A stretch of 64,000 nt of DNA from an uncultured Brachyspira sp. (GTDB lineage Bacteria > Spirochaetota > Brachyspiria > Brachyspirales > Brachyspiraceae). The stretch covers positions 62,001 through 126,000 of the forward strand of contig NZ_CALXRM010000001.1 of assembly GCF_944390845.1 (NCBI RefSeq), given 5' to 3'. Shown here piece after piece: positions 1-9,390 of the stretch. How positions within the stretch are numbered: the stretch's first letter is position 1; each line of letters opens with the position of its first letter. The notes beneath the pieces were generated by a model. It worked only from the letters and a program-made list of their open reading frames with translations, was not told the origin of the DNA and made no database searches. Made by a program: the position numbers and the translations under genes.

Positions 1-1
1 A

Positions 2-103
2 GATAATATCATTAATAAAGAAATCGATTATGTAAGTGTATTTCTAGAAGCAAAAGAAATTAATGATGTAATAAGCAATAAATTTAAGAAAATATTTAAT
101 TAA
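2..103 (+). CDS. C-terminal fragment of a DUF3298 (RsiV)-like protein, cut by the window edge
   Basis: The window opens inside a reading frame that ends at TAA 101-103, leaving about 33 residues. Its end lines up with the end of the next gene: V-x5-KEI, then a lysine-rich helix finishing K-x-K-x-IF. The complete neighbour has the same arrangement (VLIPIKEI ... KYKTIF), so I infer two tandem paralogues of the DUF3298/RsiV-like family. Only 91 bases separate the two genes and I see no terminator between them, so they may be co-transcribed. The call rests on a short alignment made by eye. Confidence 0.5.
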   Translation, partial: DNIINKEIDYVSVFLEAKEINDVISNKFKKIFN

Positions 104-194
104 TAATTATAAATCTTTTTTACAAATGATAGTACAAATTGTTTTATAATAAATATATTTTGGGAAGTATATTATAATTTATAAGAGGGTAAAA

Positions 195-1322
195 ATGAAA
201 TCTAGTTTTTTAACTTTATTATTATGTTTATCAATATTAGTTTCATGTACTACTAATACAAATGATAATCAAAAAGAAGCTACTAATGATTCCAAAACTA
301 CGAAATTGGAACTTAGTGAAAATGAAAAAGCAAACAATTATGAAGTTGTATATTTGGTAGCTGATACTGGCGAATATATCAACTCAGAAGTAACACAAAA
401 TGAAAATGGCAATTTCGGTTATATATACTATAGAGATGCCAATCAAAATTTAACTACATTCAATATTACAAGAGCAGGGGAGCTTGATGAAGGAAGTGTA
501 TCAGCAACTTCTTATGACAATAAAACATTAGAAGGAAATTTCCCTAGCATAGCATATCCATTCGTAGCTACAATAGATGGTAAAGAAATGACTTTCAAAA
601 CTGGAAAAACATCTATAACTGGTGCTAGAATAATTGAATACACTTATTCTAATGTATCACCAAAAGCAGATGATCCTAGATATTTCCAATTCAAAAGTGC
701 AATATTTGCTTTGAATAATGAAAATCAAATTGAAGTAATAGACAAAATAAATTTAGATATAAATAAAGAGTTCAATATAACAAATGCAACTGTTTTCAAT
801 GATTTGACAAAATTATTAACAGCTCAAACTATAGTAAGCAATAAAATGACTCCTATCTATGATGAATGGGTAAAATCAGATTATATATCACATATAGAAA
901 ATTATTCTTCTCAATTTGGTATAGATTATTTAAGTAAAAAAGTTGTATCTATAAACAAATTAGTTTATGAATATACTGGCGGAGCACATGGAAATTATGC
1001 TACAGTAAATAGTGTATACTCATTAGAAGATGGAAGCAAATTAAAAATAGAAGATCTTATAATCGACTTAAAAAATCCAGAATTATTAAAATTAGTGAAA
1101 GATAAATTAGTAAATATTGAAGGCAGAGATGCTAATTCTTATATAGGTTTAGACGAGCTTACATTAGAAAATAACAATTTCTATTTGACATCAAAAGGTT
1201 TAGTATTTACTTGGGGCATTTATGAAATAGGACCTTATGCAATAGGTGAAACTAGAGTATTAATACCTATAAAAGAAATAACACCTTATTTAAAAGACAA
1301 ATACAAAACAATCTTTGAATAA
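195..1322 (+). CDS. DUF4163/DUF3298 (RsiV-like) lipoprotein
   Basis: A 375-residue predicted lipoprotein. The signal peptide ends in the lipobox-like LVSC, putting the lipidated cysteine at residue 18, followed by an Asn/Thr/Lys-rich linker. The C-terminal half has the hallmarks of the DUF3298 fold found in RsiV anti-sigma factors and PdaC-type proteins: the EYTGGAHGNY motif near residue 260, then S-L-E-D-G-S-K-L-x-I-x-D-L, and a closing GPYAIGE segment before the last helix. In RsiV this domain binds lysozyme, but a lipoprotein without an anti-sigma helix need not act that way, so the ligand is unknown. GAGGG at 185-189 precedes the ATG at good spacing. A strong hairpin follows the stop. The partial upstream gene appears to be a paralogue. 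Confidence 0.75.
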   Translation: MKSSFLTLLLCLSILVSCTTNTNDNQKEATNDSKTTKLELSENEKANNYEVVYLVADTGEYINSEVTQNENGNFGYIYYRDANQNLTTFNITRAGELDEGSVSATSYDNKTLEGNFPSIAYPFVATIDGKEMTFKTGKTSITGARIIEYTYSNVSPKADDPRYFQFKSAIFALNNENQIEVIDKINLDINKEFNITNATVFNDLTKLLTAQTIVSNKMTPIYDEWVKSDYISHIENYSSQFGIDYLSKKVVSINKLVYEYTGGAHGNYATVNSVYSLEDGSKLKIEDLIIDLKNPELLKLVKDKLVNIEGRDANSYIGLDELTLENNNFYLTSKGLVFTWGIYEIGPYAIGETRVLIPIKEITPYLKDKYKTIFE

Positions 1323-1346
1323 TAAAAATATCTATTTATAAAGTGT

Positions 1347-1384
1347 AAAAGAGGGTAGTTATTAATTTAACTATCCTCTTTTAA
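1347..1384 (+). terminator. Intrinsic terminator of the DUF3298 lipoprotein
   Basis: Stem arms at 1347-1360 and 1369-1382 (AAGAGGGTAGTT against AACTATCCTCTT, with one G-U pair), a short AT loop and a T-rich tail. It sits 25 bases after the stop codon. Confidence 0.75.
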
Positions 1385-1740
1385 GTTCAAATTAGTAATT
1401 GAAATTTATAAAACATAAATTATATAAAATATTAGACAATAAACAAATATTATACTTCCAAAGAAATCAAAAAATATTATTAGTTATTATTGGTATTATC
1501 TTTCTTTATTAAACCAGCTTATACAATGCTTATTCAATGTAATAATAGAAAATAATTTGCTTACTGATGAGCAATTCAGAAGCGATGAATTCTAATATAA
1601 TATTTTTATAAAGGTATTAATTATTTTTTTAATTAATACCTTTATATTAAACTTGCTCCAAAAATAGTTTACAATATTAAATATAACATTTTGTAATTTA
1701 CCAATTATAAAAATAGCCTTTTATATGTTCTATAAAAAAT
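1385..1740. other. AT-rich spacer with a possible gene remnant and a second hairpin
   Basis: No convincing gene. A reading frame of about 45 codons without a start (about 1450-1593, plus strand) ends in LLTDEQFRSDEF, which reads like the tail of a decayed protein, but I cannot name it. A strong hairpin follows at 1608-1645. Confidence 0.3.
1608..1645. terminator. AT-rich palindromic hairpin, possible bidirectional terminator
   Basis: Arms 1608-1622 and 1631-1645 (ATAAAGGTATTAATT and its complement) are separated by a T-run loop. It could end the remnant frame on the plus strand or distal uvrA transcripts on the minus strand, but the T tails are short. Confidence 0.5.
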
Positions 1741-1744
1741 ATTT

Positions 1745-1900
1745 TAGTATATAAATATGAAGTCCTTTTGCTTCTCGCCAAAGGCGTACTTCGTATGGGT
1801 CACCACCGAGTAGGTGCCTAATCTGCAAAAGAAGTGGGTGTGGGTGGCTAGTCCCCACAATTAATAAATAAAATTAATTTTGAAACCAAGAATGTTATTT
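1745..1900 (-). repeat. Partial copy of the GC-rich intergenic repeat (copy A)
   Basis: Read on the minus strand, this stretch contains TGTGGGGACTA and GGCGAGAAGCAAAAGG, both shared with the element at 7839-8108. The region is conspicuously richer in G+C than its surroundings. It lacks the distal half of the element (the TTCTTTGACGAAGTCCGC palindrome), so it is truncated. It lies just past the end of uvrA. Confidence 0.6.
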
Positions 1901-1903
1901 TAA

Positions 1904-4900
1904 TTAAATATACTTCCAAGTGTAGCCTTTTTTCATCTCTAGAATTTCATCAACAGTACCTTTAGCAATGATTTCTCCTCCATTAGTACCACCTTCTAAT
2001 CCTAAATCAATTATATAGTCAGCAGCTTTTATAACATCAGGATTATGCTCTATTATTATAACGCTATGTCCTTTTTCTACTAATTTGTTTAAAGCTATAA
2101 GAAGTTTATTAACATCATCAAAATGAAGCCCTGTAGTAGGCTCATCTAAAATATATACTATATGCTCATCGCCTTGTTTTTTAGCTAACTCTGTAGCAAG
2201 TTTCAAACGCTGTAATTCACCGCCAGAGAAAGTATCAAGCCTTTGAGAAAGTTTTATATAACCGAGTCCAACCTCGCTCATTATAGAAAGTGTTTTTACG
2301 ATTGATTTGTCGAAATCAAAAAACTCTATTGCCTCATCAACTGTTAATTCTAATACTTCGGCTATATTTAAAGATTTGAATCTTACGGATAAAGTTTCGT
2401 CATTGTATCTTTTACCTCCGCAAGCCTCGCAAACTATTTCCATGTCGGATAAGAAGTGCATTGCTATTTTTCTTATTCCTTTACCTTCGCATATATTGCA
2501 CCTTCCTTCTTTGCCGTTATATGAGAATCTTCCTGGTGCGAATGCCTTTGCCTTTGCTGTAGGAGTTTTAGCAAATATATTTCTTATTTTATCGAACACT
2601 TTACTATAGCTTACTAATGTACTTCTAATAGAACCAACTATTGAAATTTGATCAACTAATATAGTATCTGAAACAATGCTAGGTATTTCAACACTTTCAA
2701 ATTTTGAATATTGATTTAGTCTGCGTTTTTTTAGAGCAGGGTAGAGTGTGTCTATTATCAATGATGACTTACCGCTTCCAGATACTCCAGTAACAACTAC
2801 TATCTTTTTTAATGGTATATCAACATCAATATTTTTTAAATTGTTTGTTGAAACATTTTTTAATTTTATGCATTCAGTTTCCTCATTTCTTACAGCAGTT
2901 TTTTCAAATACTTTTTTTCTCTCGCTTAAATAATTTCCTGTAAGTGAATTATCATCTTTTAATATATCATCGTATTTACCTTGGAAAACTACTTCTCCTC
3001 CAAAAGCACCAGCATAAGGTCCCATATCAACAATATTATCAGCAGCCTTCATAGTATCTCTGTCATGCTCTACTATTACAAGAGTATTTTTTAAATCTCT
3101 CAATTCTTTTAATGTATCAAGCAAATGATTTGTATCTCTTGGGTGAAGTCCTACAGTAGGTTCATCTAATACATAAAGTACGCCTGTAAGTTTAGAGCCT
3201 AATTGACTAGCAAGTCTTATTCTCTGTGCCTCACCGCCTGAAAGTGTTGCATATTTTCTGCTTAAGAATAAATATCCAAGTCCAACTTTATCTAAGAAAC
3301 TTAATCTTGTTCTTATTTCTTTTATAGCTTCCTTTGATATAGTATTTTCTCTCTCGCTTAAAACATTTGGAAGTTCATCAAAGAAATGAATATTTTCTTC
3401 AACTGTCATAGCACATACTTGGCTGATATTTTTATTTTGTATAGTATAAGATCTCATTATTTCATTTAATCTTTCTCCATGACAAGAACTGCATTCCTCA
3501 TCAATAAAGAATTTACCAAGGGATTGATCCTTCCACTCTGAATAATCTTCACTTGTAACATCATTATTGGAATGCCATGCAGTTATTACATTACCTATAG
3601 AATAATCGCCTCCAAAAAATACTGTGTCTATAACTTTTTTATCTAATTCATTGAAAGGAGTTTCATATAAATCTTTTTTTGTTATCCCGCTTCTTCTTAA
3701 AAATCTCATTAAAGAATCAGTATAATGCTTTCCCGGGGTAGAAAACATATTATGAATAGCTATATCCAATGCACCGTCAAATAAAGGTTTTGTACTGTCT
3801 TTTATTGCTAAATCTATACTGAATGTAGGCTTACTTCCAAGTCCTTTACATTCTTCACAATATCCCCAATGTGAATTAAATGAAAAATGTCTTGGTGTAA
3901 CTTCAAAATCAAATAAAATTCCATGAAGCAAGCAAGCAGGGAATTTCGTATGGAAACTTTCTTTTACTATTATTCCATGAGAGGCTTTTATATGTGCTAC
4001 TCCGTTTGATAAATCCATTGCTCTATCAATAGCATCTGCAATTCTAGCTCTTTTATCCTTTCCAACAACAATCCTATCGATTACTATACCTACAGAATAT
4101 ATTTCTTCTTTAGATAATTCTTTAATATCTTCTTCTGTAATATCATCTATAACATAATCATTATTATTGATCTGCATTCTTACATATCCAGCTTCTCTGG
4201 TTTTTTCTATAATCTTTTTAATATCTTTTGCATCATTATCATCAAAAGTAAATCTATGATTAAATGAACTATGATACAAAGGTGATATTATAACAAGTTT
4301 ATGAAGATCCATAGTATCAACAATTTCAGTTGCAAGTATAGAAGGAGTTTCAGCTTTTAAAGTATATTTATCAGAACAATGCGGACAATGAGGCTTGGAT
4401 AATCTTGCAAAAATTAATCTGAAATAGTCATAAATTTCTGTAACAGTTGCCACAGTAGAACGAGGATTCCTACTTACATTTTTCTGATCAATTGCAATTG
4501 CAGGAGCTAATCCTTCTATTTTTTCAACGTTAGCATCTTCAAATCTTCCTAAAAATCTTCTGGCATAAGTAGAAAGCGATTCAACAAATCTTCTTTGACC
4601 TTCTTTAAATATAGTATCAAATGCAAGAGAAGTTTTTCCGCTTCCTGATACTCCTGTTATAACATTGATTTGATTTTTAGGAAGTGTCAAGCTTATATTT
4701 TTAAGATTATGTTTATTGGCACCTTTTATTATTAATGAAGTATTTTCTTCTTTTTTTGTTTCTTCTGTCTTGATATTTTCTTTTTTCTTTTTTGAAGGTT
4801 TTAATATTTCTTTAAGTTCTTTTGCTGTGAGAGATTCTTTTACATTAATTATATCTTCCGGCTTACCCTCAGCAACGACTCTGCCTCCTTTATCTCCGCT

Positions 4901-7720
4901 TAAAGGCCCCATATCTATAATATGATCGGCACATTTAATAACGTCCAAATTATGCTCTACAACTAAAACAGTATTACCTTTATCAACAAGTCCGTCCAAT
5001 GCTTTTAATAATTTCTTTATATCCTCAAAATGAAGTCCTGTAGTAGGCTCATCTAATATATAGAGAGTATTTCCAGTAGATATTTTATGAAGCTCGCTTG
5101 CAAGTTTTATTCTTTGAGCTTCTCCTCCTGAAAGTGTAGTTGAAGGCTGCCCTAATTTTATATATCCAAGTCCTATATCTTCCATTATTTTTAATATTCT
5201 TGTAATAGAAGTTATACCGTCAAAAAATGTAATCGCCTCTGAAACACTCATTTCAAGAACATCATAAATAGTTTTGTCTTTATATTTAACATCTAAAGTT
5301 TCTGCATTGAATCTCTTTCCTCCGCATTCTTCACATGGCACTAATACATTAGAAAGAAACTGCATTTCTAATTCTATAACTCCAGCACCTTCGCAAGTAG
5401 GACATCTTCCGGTTTTTACATTGAATGAAAATCTTCCTTTATCGTATCCTCTCATTTTAGCAAGTTTAGTAGCTGCAAATAAATCCCTTATAGGCGATAA
5501 AACTTTTGTATAAGTTGCTGGGTTGCTTCTTGGTGTTCTTCCTATAGGTGACTGATCAACTTCTATAACTTTGTCAATATTTTCAAGTCCTTCTATTCTT
5601 TCATGGCTTCCAGGATTTAAACTTTTACCATAAAAATGATTATGCAATGCACGCATTAAAATATTTTCAACTAAAGTAGATTTACCGCTTCCTGAAAGTC
5701 CTGTAACTACAATAAATAAACCCAAAGGAAATTGAACATCTATATTCTTAAGATTAAATTGATTAGCTCCAATTACTTTTAAAAACTTTCCATTTCCTTC
5801 ACGTCTTTGTTTTGGAATTTCTATGTCATCATCGCCGCGTAAATATTTAGCAGTATATGATCTATCAGATTTTATAAACTCTTCATAATCACCAATACCT
5901 ACAACCTCACCGCCATTAACACCAGCATTAGGGCCTATATCGATTAAATAATCTGATTCCTCCATAGTTTCTTTATCATGCTCTACAACTATGACAGTAT
6001 TATTTTTATCTCTTAATGTTTTTAATGATTCAATTAATTTTTTATTATCTGATTGATGCAAACCTATTGAAGGCTCGTCAAGTACATATAATACGCCTTC
6101 AAGTCCGCTTCCTATTTGTGAAGCTAATCTTATTCTTTGAGATTCTCCGCCTGAAAGAGTAGGGGAGGAACGCTCTATTGTTAAATAAGTTAATCCCACC
6201 TTTACCAAAAATGTTAATCTATAAATAATTTCTTTTACTATAGGAGCACCGATTACTTCTTCATTTGGTTTTAATTTTAATTTAGTGAAATAATCATATA
6301 AATCTTCTATAGTCATTGAAGAAAAATCAGCTATAGTTTTTCCATTAAATTTTACTGACAAAGCGTCATCATTAATTCTTTTACCTTTACATTTAGGGCA
6401 TTCAACTTCGTCCATAAAATTGGCATAATAACTATTTTTATAAGTTTCATAATCATATTTTAATCTGTCTAAAATTCCGGGTACTCTTTCTTCAACAAGT
6501 TTGCTATGATACCAAAATCTTTTTCTCCATTTTACTTCTTTATCAGTACCATATAATAAATATTTCTTTTCAGTTTTAGTTAAATCTTTCCAAGGCTTTT
6601 TTAAATCTATTTTATAAGTCTTAGCAATAACTTCAAGTTCATCAGTACCATATTCCATATCAAAACCGATATGATCATCTACAAAACAAGATAAAGCCCC
6701 TTCATAAATATTTAAATTTTCATCTTTTACAATATGTTTTTCAGTAAATACATGTTCGACCCCAAGTCCTCCGCAAACAGTGCATGCTCCCATAGGGTTA
6801 TTAAATGAAAATAAATTAGGCTCAATATCAGCAATAGAGTGTCCGCAATTTGCACAAGATCTTTCAGTTGTATACAATTTATAATATTTATCTATTTCAA
6901 ACTGCTTACTCATTTTGATTTTTTTCTTTTTTGTTTTTGTATCTTCTTCAGCATTTTCTGGAGTTTGTGTTTCTAATACTTCTTCGCTTTTTTCATGTTC
7001 TTCATAGAATGCTACTAAGCCTTTTGTTATTCTTATGGCTCTTTCAATATCATCAGTGATTCTTGATAAGTATTTATCTTCAACTTTTATTCTATCTATA
7101 ACTATTTCTAAAGTGTGCTTCTCATATCTTTTAAGTTCTGGTATTTCATCTTCATCAAATTTATAAACTATATTATCAATTCTTATTCTAGGATAACCTG
7201 CAAGTTTAACTTCTTCAATTTCTTTTCTATACTCTCCCTTTCTATCTCTTACAATAGGGGCTAGAACTAAAATTCTTTTTTCTGCGAACTCTCTTAAAAC
7301 ACTTTGTGCGATTTGGTCTTCACTCTGCTTAGAAATTTTATGTCCGCATTTAGAGCAATAAGGAACTCCAAGTCTTGCAAATAATAATCTAAAAAAGTCA
7401 TAAATTTCTGTAACAGTACCTACAGTAGAACGAGGATTTTTATTTACGCTTTTTTGGTCTATAGAAATAGTAGGGGATAGTCCTTCTATATGTTCAACAT
7501 CAGCCTTAGCCATAACTCCTAAAAACTGTCTGGCATAAGCTGACAATGATTCTAAATATCTTCTCTGTCCCTCTTTAAAAATAGTATCAAATGCAAGCGA
7601 ACTTTTTCCGCTTCCTGATACTCCTGTTAAAGTAGTTAGTGTTTTATGAGGTATTGAAAGTGATACATTTTTAAGGTTATGCTCTTTAGCACCTCTTATT
7701 TCTATAGAATTATTAGCCAT
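1904..7720 (-). CDS. uvrA: Tandem-fused (double-length) UvrA excinuclease ATPase
   Basis: UvrA recognises bulky DNA lesions and loads UvrB in nucleotide excision repair. Ordinary UvrA is about 940 residues and works as a dimer. This protein is 1,938 residues and holds two UvrA units in one chain. Unit 1 (1 to about 965) has Walker A GVSGSGKS at 33-40, CSKCGHK near 120, a zinc pair CANC/CTVC near 290-315, LSGGESQR near 523, a second Walker A near 676, CPTC/CEEC near 773 and LSGGEAQR near 863. A lysine/glutamate-rich linker (about 965-993) leads to unit 2, which repeats the order. Unit 2 has diverged: one zinc pair reads CLLH, the last Q-loop region has lost the VDQSPIGRTPRS consensus, and the last signature is FSGGE. 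Chlamydial UvrA is a known tandem form. AGAAGG precedes the ATG. No other gene shares the transcript visibly. Confidence 0.95.
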   Translation of the reverse strand: MANNSIEIRGAKEHNLKNVSLSIPHKTLTTLTGVSGSGKSSLAFDTIFKEGQRRYLESLSAYARQFLGVMAKADVEHIEGLSPTISIDQKSVNKNPRSTVGTVTEIYDFFRLLFARLGVPYCSKCGHKISKQSEDQIAQSVLREFAEKRILVLAPIVRDRKGEYRKEIEEVKLAGYPRIRIDNIVYKFDEDEIPELKRYEKHTLEIVIDRIKVEDKYLSRITDDIERAIRITKGLVAFYEEHEKSEEVLETQTPENAEEDTKTKKKKIKMSKQFEIDKYYKLYTTERSCANCGHSIADIEPNLFSFNNPMGACTVCGGLGVEHVFTEKHIVKDENLNIYEGALSCFVDDHIGFDMEYGTDELEVIAKTYKIDLKKPWKDLTKTEKKYLLYGTDKEVKWRKRFWYHSKLVEERVPGILDRLKYDYETYKNSYYANFMDEVECPKCKGKRINDDALSVKFNGKTIADFSSMTIEDLYDYFTKLKLKPNEEVIGAPIVKEIIYRLTFLVKVGLTYLTIERSSPTLSGGESQRIRLASQIGSGLEGVLYVLDEPSIGLHQSDNKKLIESLKTLRDKNNTVIVVEHDKETMEESDYLIDIGPNAGVNGGEVVGIGDYEEFIKSDRSYTAKYLRGDDDIEIPKQRREGNGKFLKVIGANQFNLKNIDVQFPLGLFIVVTGLSGSGKSTLVENILMRALHNHFYGKSLNPGSHERIEGLENIDKVIEVDQSPIGRTPRSNPATYTKVLSPIRDLFAATKLAKMRGYDKGRFSFNVKTGRCPTCEGAGVIELEMQFLSNVLVPCEECGGKRFNAETLDVKYKDKTIYDVLEMSVSEAITFFDGITSITRILKIMEDIGLGYIKLGQPSTTLSGGEAQRIKLASELHKISTGNTLYILDEPTTGLHFEDIKKLLKALDGLVDKGNTVLVVEHNLDVIKCADHIIDMGPLSGDKGGRVVAEGKPEDIINVKESLTAKELKEILKPSKKKKENIKTEETKKEENTSLIIKGANKHNLKNISLTLPKNQINVITGVSGSGKTSLAFDTIFKEGQRRFVESLSTYARRFLGRFEDANVEKIEGLAPAIAIDQKNVSRNPRSTVATVTEIYDYFRLIFARLSKPHCPHCSDKYTLKAETPSILATEIVDTMDLHKLVIISPLYHSSFNHRFTFDDNDAKDIKKIIEKTREAGYVRMQINNNDYVIDDITEEDIKELSKEEIYSVGIVIDRIVVGKDKRARIADAIDRAMDLSNGVAHIKASHGIIVKESFHTKFPACLLHGILFDFEVTPRHFSFNSHWGYCEECKGLGSKPTFSIDLAIKDSTKPLFDGALDIAIHNMFSTPGKHYTDSLMRFLRRSGITKKDLYETPFNELDKKVIDTVFFGGDYSIGNVITAWHSNNDVTSEDYSEWKDQSLGKFFIDEECSSCHGERLNEIMRSYTIQNKNISQVCAMTVEENIHFFDELPNVLSERENTISKEAIKEIRTRLSFLDKVGLGYLFLSRKYATLSGGEAQRIRLASQLGSKLTGVLYVLDEPTVGLHPRDTNHLLDTLKELRDLKNTLVIVEHDRDTMKAADNIVDMGPYAGAFGGEVVFQGKYDDILKDDNSLTGNYLSERKKVFEKTAVRNEETECIKLKNVSTNNLKNIDVDIPLKKIVVVTGVSGSGKSSLIIDTLYPALKKRRLNQYSKFESVEIPSIVSDTILVDQISIVGSIRSTLVSYSKVFDKIRNIFAKTPTAKAKAFAPGRFSYNGKEGRCNICEGKGIRKIAMHFLSDMEIVCEACGGKRYNDETLSVRFKSLNIAEVLELTVDEAIEFFDFDKSIVKTLSIMSEVGLGYIKLSQRLDTFSGGELQRLKLATELAKKQGDEHIVYILDEPTTGLHFDDVNKLLIALNKLVEKGHSVIIIEHNPDVIKAADYIIDLGLEGGTNGGEIIAKGTVDEILEMKKGYTWKYI

Positions 7721-7838
7721 AAAAAATCCTTCTAAAAAAGTTAAATTATTATAACATAAATTCTATATAAAAAAAGGTTTTACTGGTATTAAATATTAAT
7801 AAATAAATAATATTAAAAAAGATACTGCAGATTATACG

Positions 7839-8108
7839 ATATACCTAAACAAATATATTTTGTCAAAAATTATTTTATTATTTGTGGGGACTACCCCCCC
7901 CGCTGTGCGTGCCTTCGGCAGGCGAGAAGCAAAAAGGCTATATTTTAGTTTAAAATTAATATTTTATCTTACATATAAAACAAAATTAGTATTATTTAGT
8001 ACTAATTTTATACTTGCACTTTTTAGTTCTTTGACGAAGTCCGCCTGTGGCGTGCGGCGGGAAAAAGAACAAGAAAAAAATTGACAAACTTAAAAATTTT
8101 CAGTATAT
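7839..8108 (+). repeat. GC-rich intergenic repeat with degenerate terminal inverted repeats (copy B)
   Basis: This fills the spacer between the starts of uvrA and the end of the GTPase-like module. The left end reads ATACCTAAACAAATATATTT then TTGTCAAAAA. The right end reads TTGACAAAC, TTAAAAATTTT, CAGTATAT, which is a loose inverted copy of the left. Inside are TGTGGGGACTA, GGCGAGAAGCAAAAAGG and a palindromic TTCTTTGACGAAGTCCGC ... GCGGGAAAAAGAAC block. Related copies lie at 1745-1900, 12684-13045, 19268-19599 and 63364-63690. Short reading frames inside it are not genes. Confidence 0.8.
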
Positions 8109-8117
8109 CTTTATTCA

Positions 8118-8948
8118 TTAAAAATTAATATTGATTTTTAAAGATTTAGAATATTTTATTTCTCTGCTTGCATTAGAACTAAATTTTAAATTCATAGAAG
8201 AATTTAAAACATTAATTAAAAACTTAGGTATATGGGCACCGCTTACTTTTACTGCAATATCTACATATCTTTCTAAACTAGAAACTACATGGTCTAATTT
8301 AAATTCTTCTATTTTTATATTACCAGCTATCTTACCATGAAGCATATATTCATCAATTTTGGATTTTATTTGCATTAAAGCATATATATTAATATTTTCA
8401 TCTTCTATCATTTTTTTAAAATCTTCTTTAGGTAGAGAATGTATTTCTGTTATATCTTCCTCATACCTAGATTCTTTTTTTTCGGTATGCTCTAATTTAG
8501 ATATTATACTAGTATTTGATCCAGCACCAATTTTTAATTTCCCTATTATAAAACTTGATTTAGATGACATTTTTTTTTCCAATTCTTCTATATTTATTTT
8601 TTCTTCCTGAATAATAATTTCTATATACTTTGCTCCAATATTTTTGGATAAATGAGATAATAAATATTTAAAATCATGTTCGTAACATTCATAATAAGTA
8701 TCTATTGGATAATAAACATTATTGAATAATTTACTTTCAACTAAATATAAGGATTTATGATTTGAACTAGCTAAGTTTATTGGTTCCTTATATAATTCTT
8801 TTACATAATATTTATTGAGTTTTTCTGCATCTTCATCTGGAGTATATATATCTAAATCTCCAAAAATTTTTTTACGTTCTGAATATTCATTTTCTATATC
8901 AAATTTAGTTTGACTATCAGCAACTATTAATATTTCTGAATCTTTCAT
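8118..8948 (-). CDS. Unknown soluble protein, third gene of the GTPase-like module
   Basis: A 276-residue protein I do not recognise. There is no signal peptide or membrane segment. The N-terminal part is acidic and aromatic-rich. The middle carries a helical KMSSKSSFIIGKLKIGAGSN segment. After a charged linker (about 165-195) the rest is Ile/Lys/Ser-rich and ends in alternating hydrophobic residues, as in beta strands. It follows the tail-anchored membrane protein by 9 bases, with AAGGAT in the gap as its ribosome site, so the two are surely co-transcribed. Base composition is typical of the window. Being last in a GTPase-led operon suggests an effector or partner, but nothing in the sequence shows an activity. 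Confidence 0.65.
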   Translation of the reverse strand: MKDSEILIVADSQTKFDIENEYSERKKIFGDLDIYTPDEDAEKLNKYYVKELYKEPINLASSNHKSLYLVESKLFNNVYYPIDTYYECYEHDFKYLLSHLSKNIGAKYIEIIIQEEKINIEELEKKMSSKSSFIIGKLKIGAGSNTSIISKLEHTEKKESRYEEDITEIHSLPKEDFKKMIEDENINIYALMQIKSKIDEYMLHGKIAGNIKIEEFKLDHVVSSLERYVDIAVKVSGAHIPKFLINVLNSSMNLKFSSNASREIKYSKSLKININF

Positions 8949-8957
8949 AAAATATCC

Positions 8958-9377
8958 TTATTTATTAATAAAATAAAATATTATAAATGCAATAACTATT
9001 GCAGCAAATATTGATGTTATAGTTTTTACATTTGTAGTTGTTTTATATTTAGAATGAAGTTCTTTCCACTTTTCATAATCTAATCCCATTAACTTCAATG
9101 TTTTTTGTATTTCATCATTTGTAACCTCATTATTGTAAATTATCAAAGCCGTTCTTCTTCTATTTGAAATATCTTTTTTTTCATGCTTCATATAGCATAA
9201 TGTATAACCATTTTTTGCTTTTATGACACCTTCATCATCATTAATATTAAGTCTTGGAAGCATTTCATATAATTTATTTATTGCTTCATTTTCTTCTTTA
9301 CCTTTAACTAATTTACCATTAATTACTGTGGTATGTTCAAAACCTTCTTCAGCACCCTGAATTGTAGCAATTATCAT
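8958..9377 (-). CDS. Small C-terminally membrane-anchored protein, second gene of the GTPase-like module
   Basis: 139 residues. The first about 115 form a soluble domain (an MIIATIQGAEEGFEHTTVING beta-rich start, then helices). It ends in one hydrophobic segment of about 20 residues (SIFAAIVIAFIIFYFI) followed by NK. With no signal peptide this predicts a tail-anchored protein with the soluble domain in the cytoplasm. An AAGGAG site (around 9385-9390) lies in the 13-base gap after the GTPase-like gene and fixes the ATG at 9377. I know no family for the soluble domain. In context it could recruit the GTPase-like protein or the downstream protein to the inner membrane. Confidence 0.7.
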   Translation of the reverse strand: MIIATIQGAEEGFEHTTVINGKLVKGKEENEAINKLYEMLPRLNINDDEGVIKAKNGYTLCYMKHEKKDISNRRRTALIIYNNEVTNDEIQKTLKLMGLDYEKWKELHSKYKTTTNVKTITSIFAAIVIAFIIFYFINK

Positions 9378-9390
9378 ATTATTTCTCCTT

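Noticed and set aside
1450-1593. Frame ending LLTDEQFRSDEF as a decayed transposase or nuclease
   Set aside because: No start codon and no identifiable domain, so recorded only as a possible remnant.
7860-8084. A 74-codon plus-strand frame
   Set aside because: It lies wholly inside the repeat element (copy B) and its sequence follows the element's palindromes.
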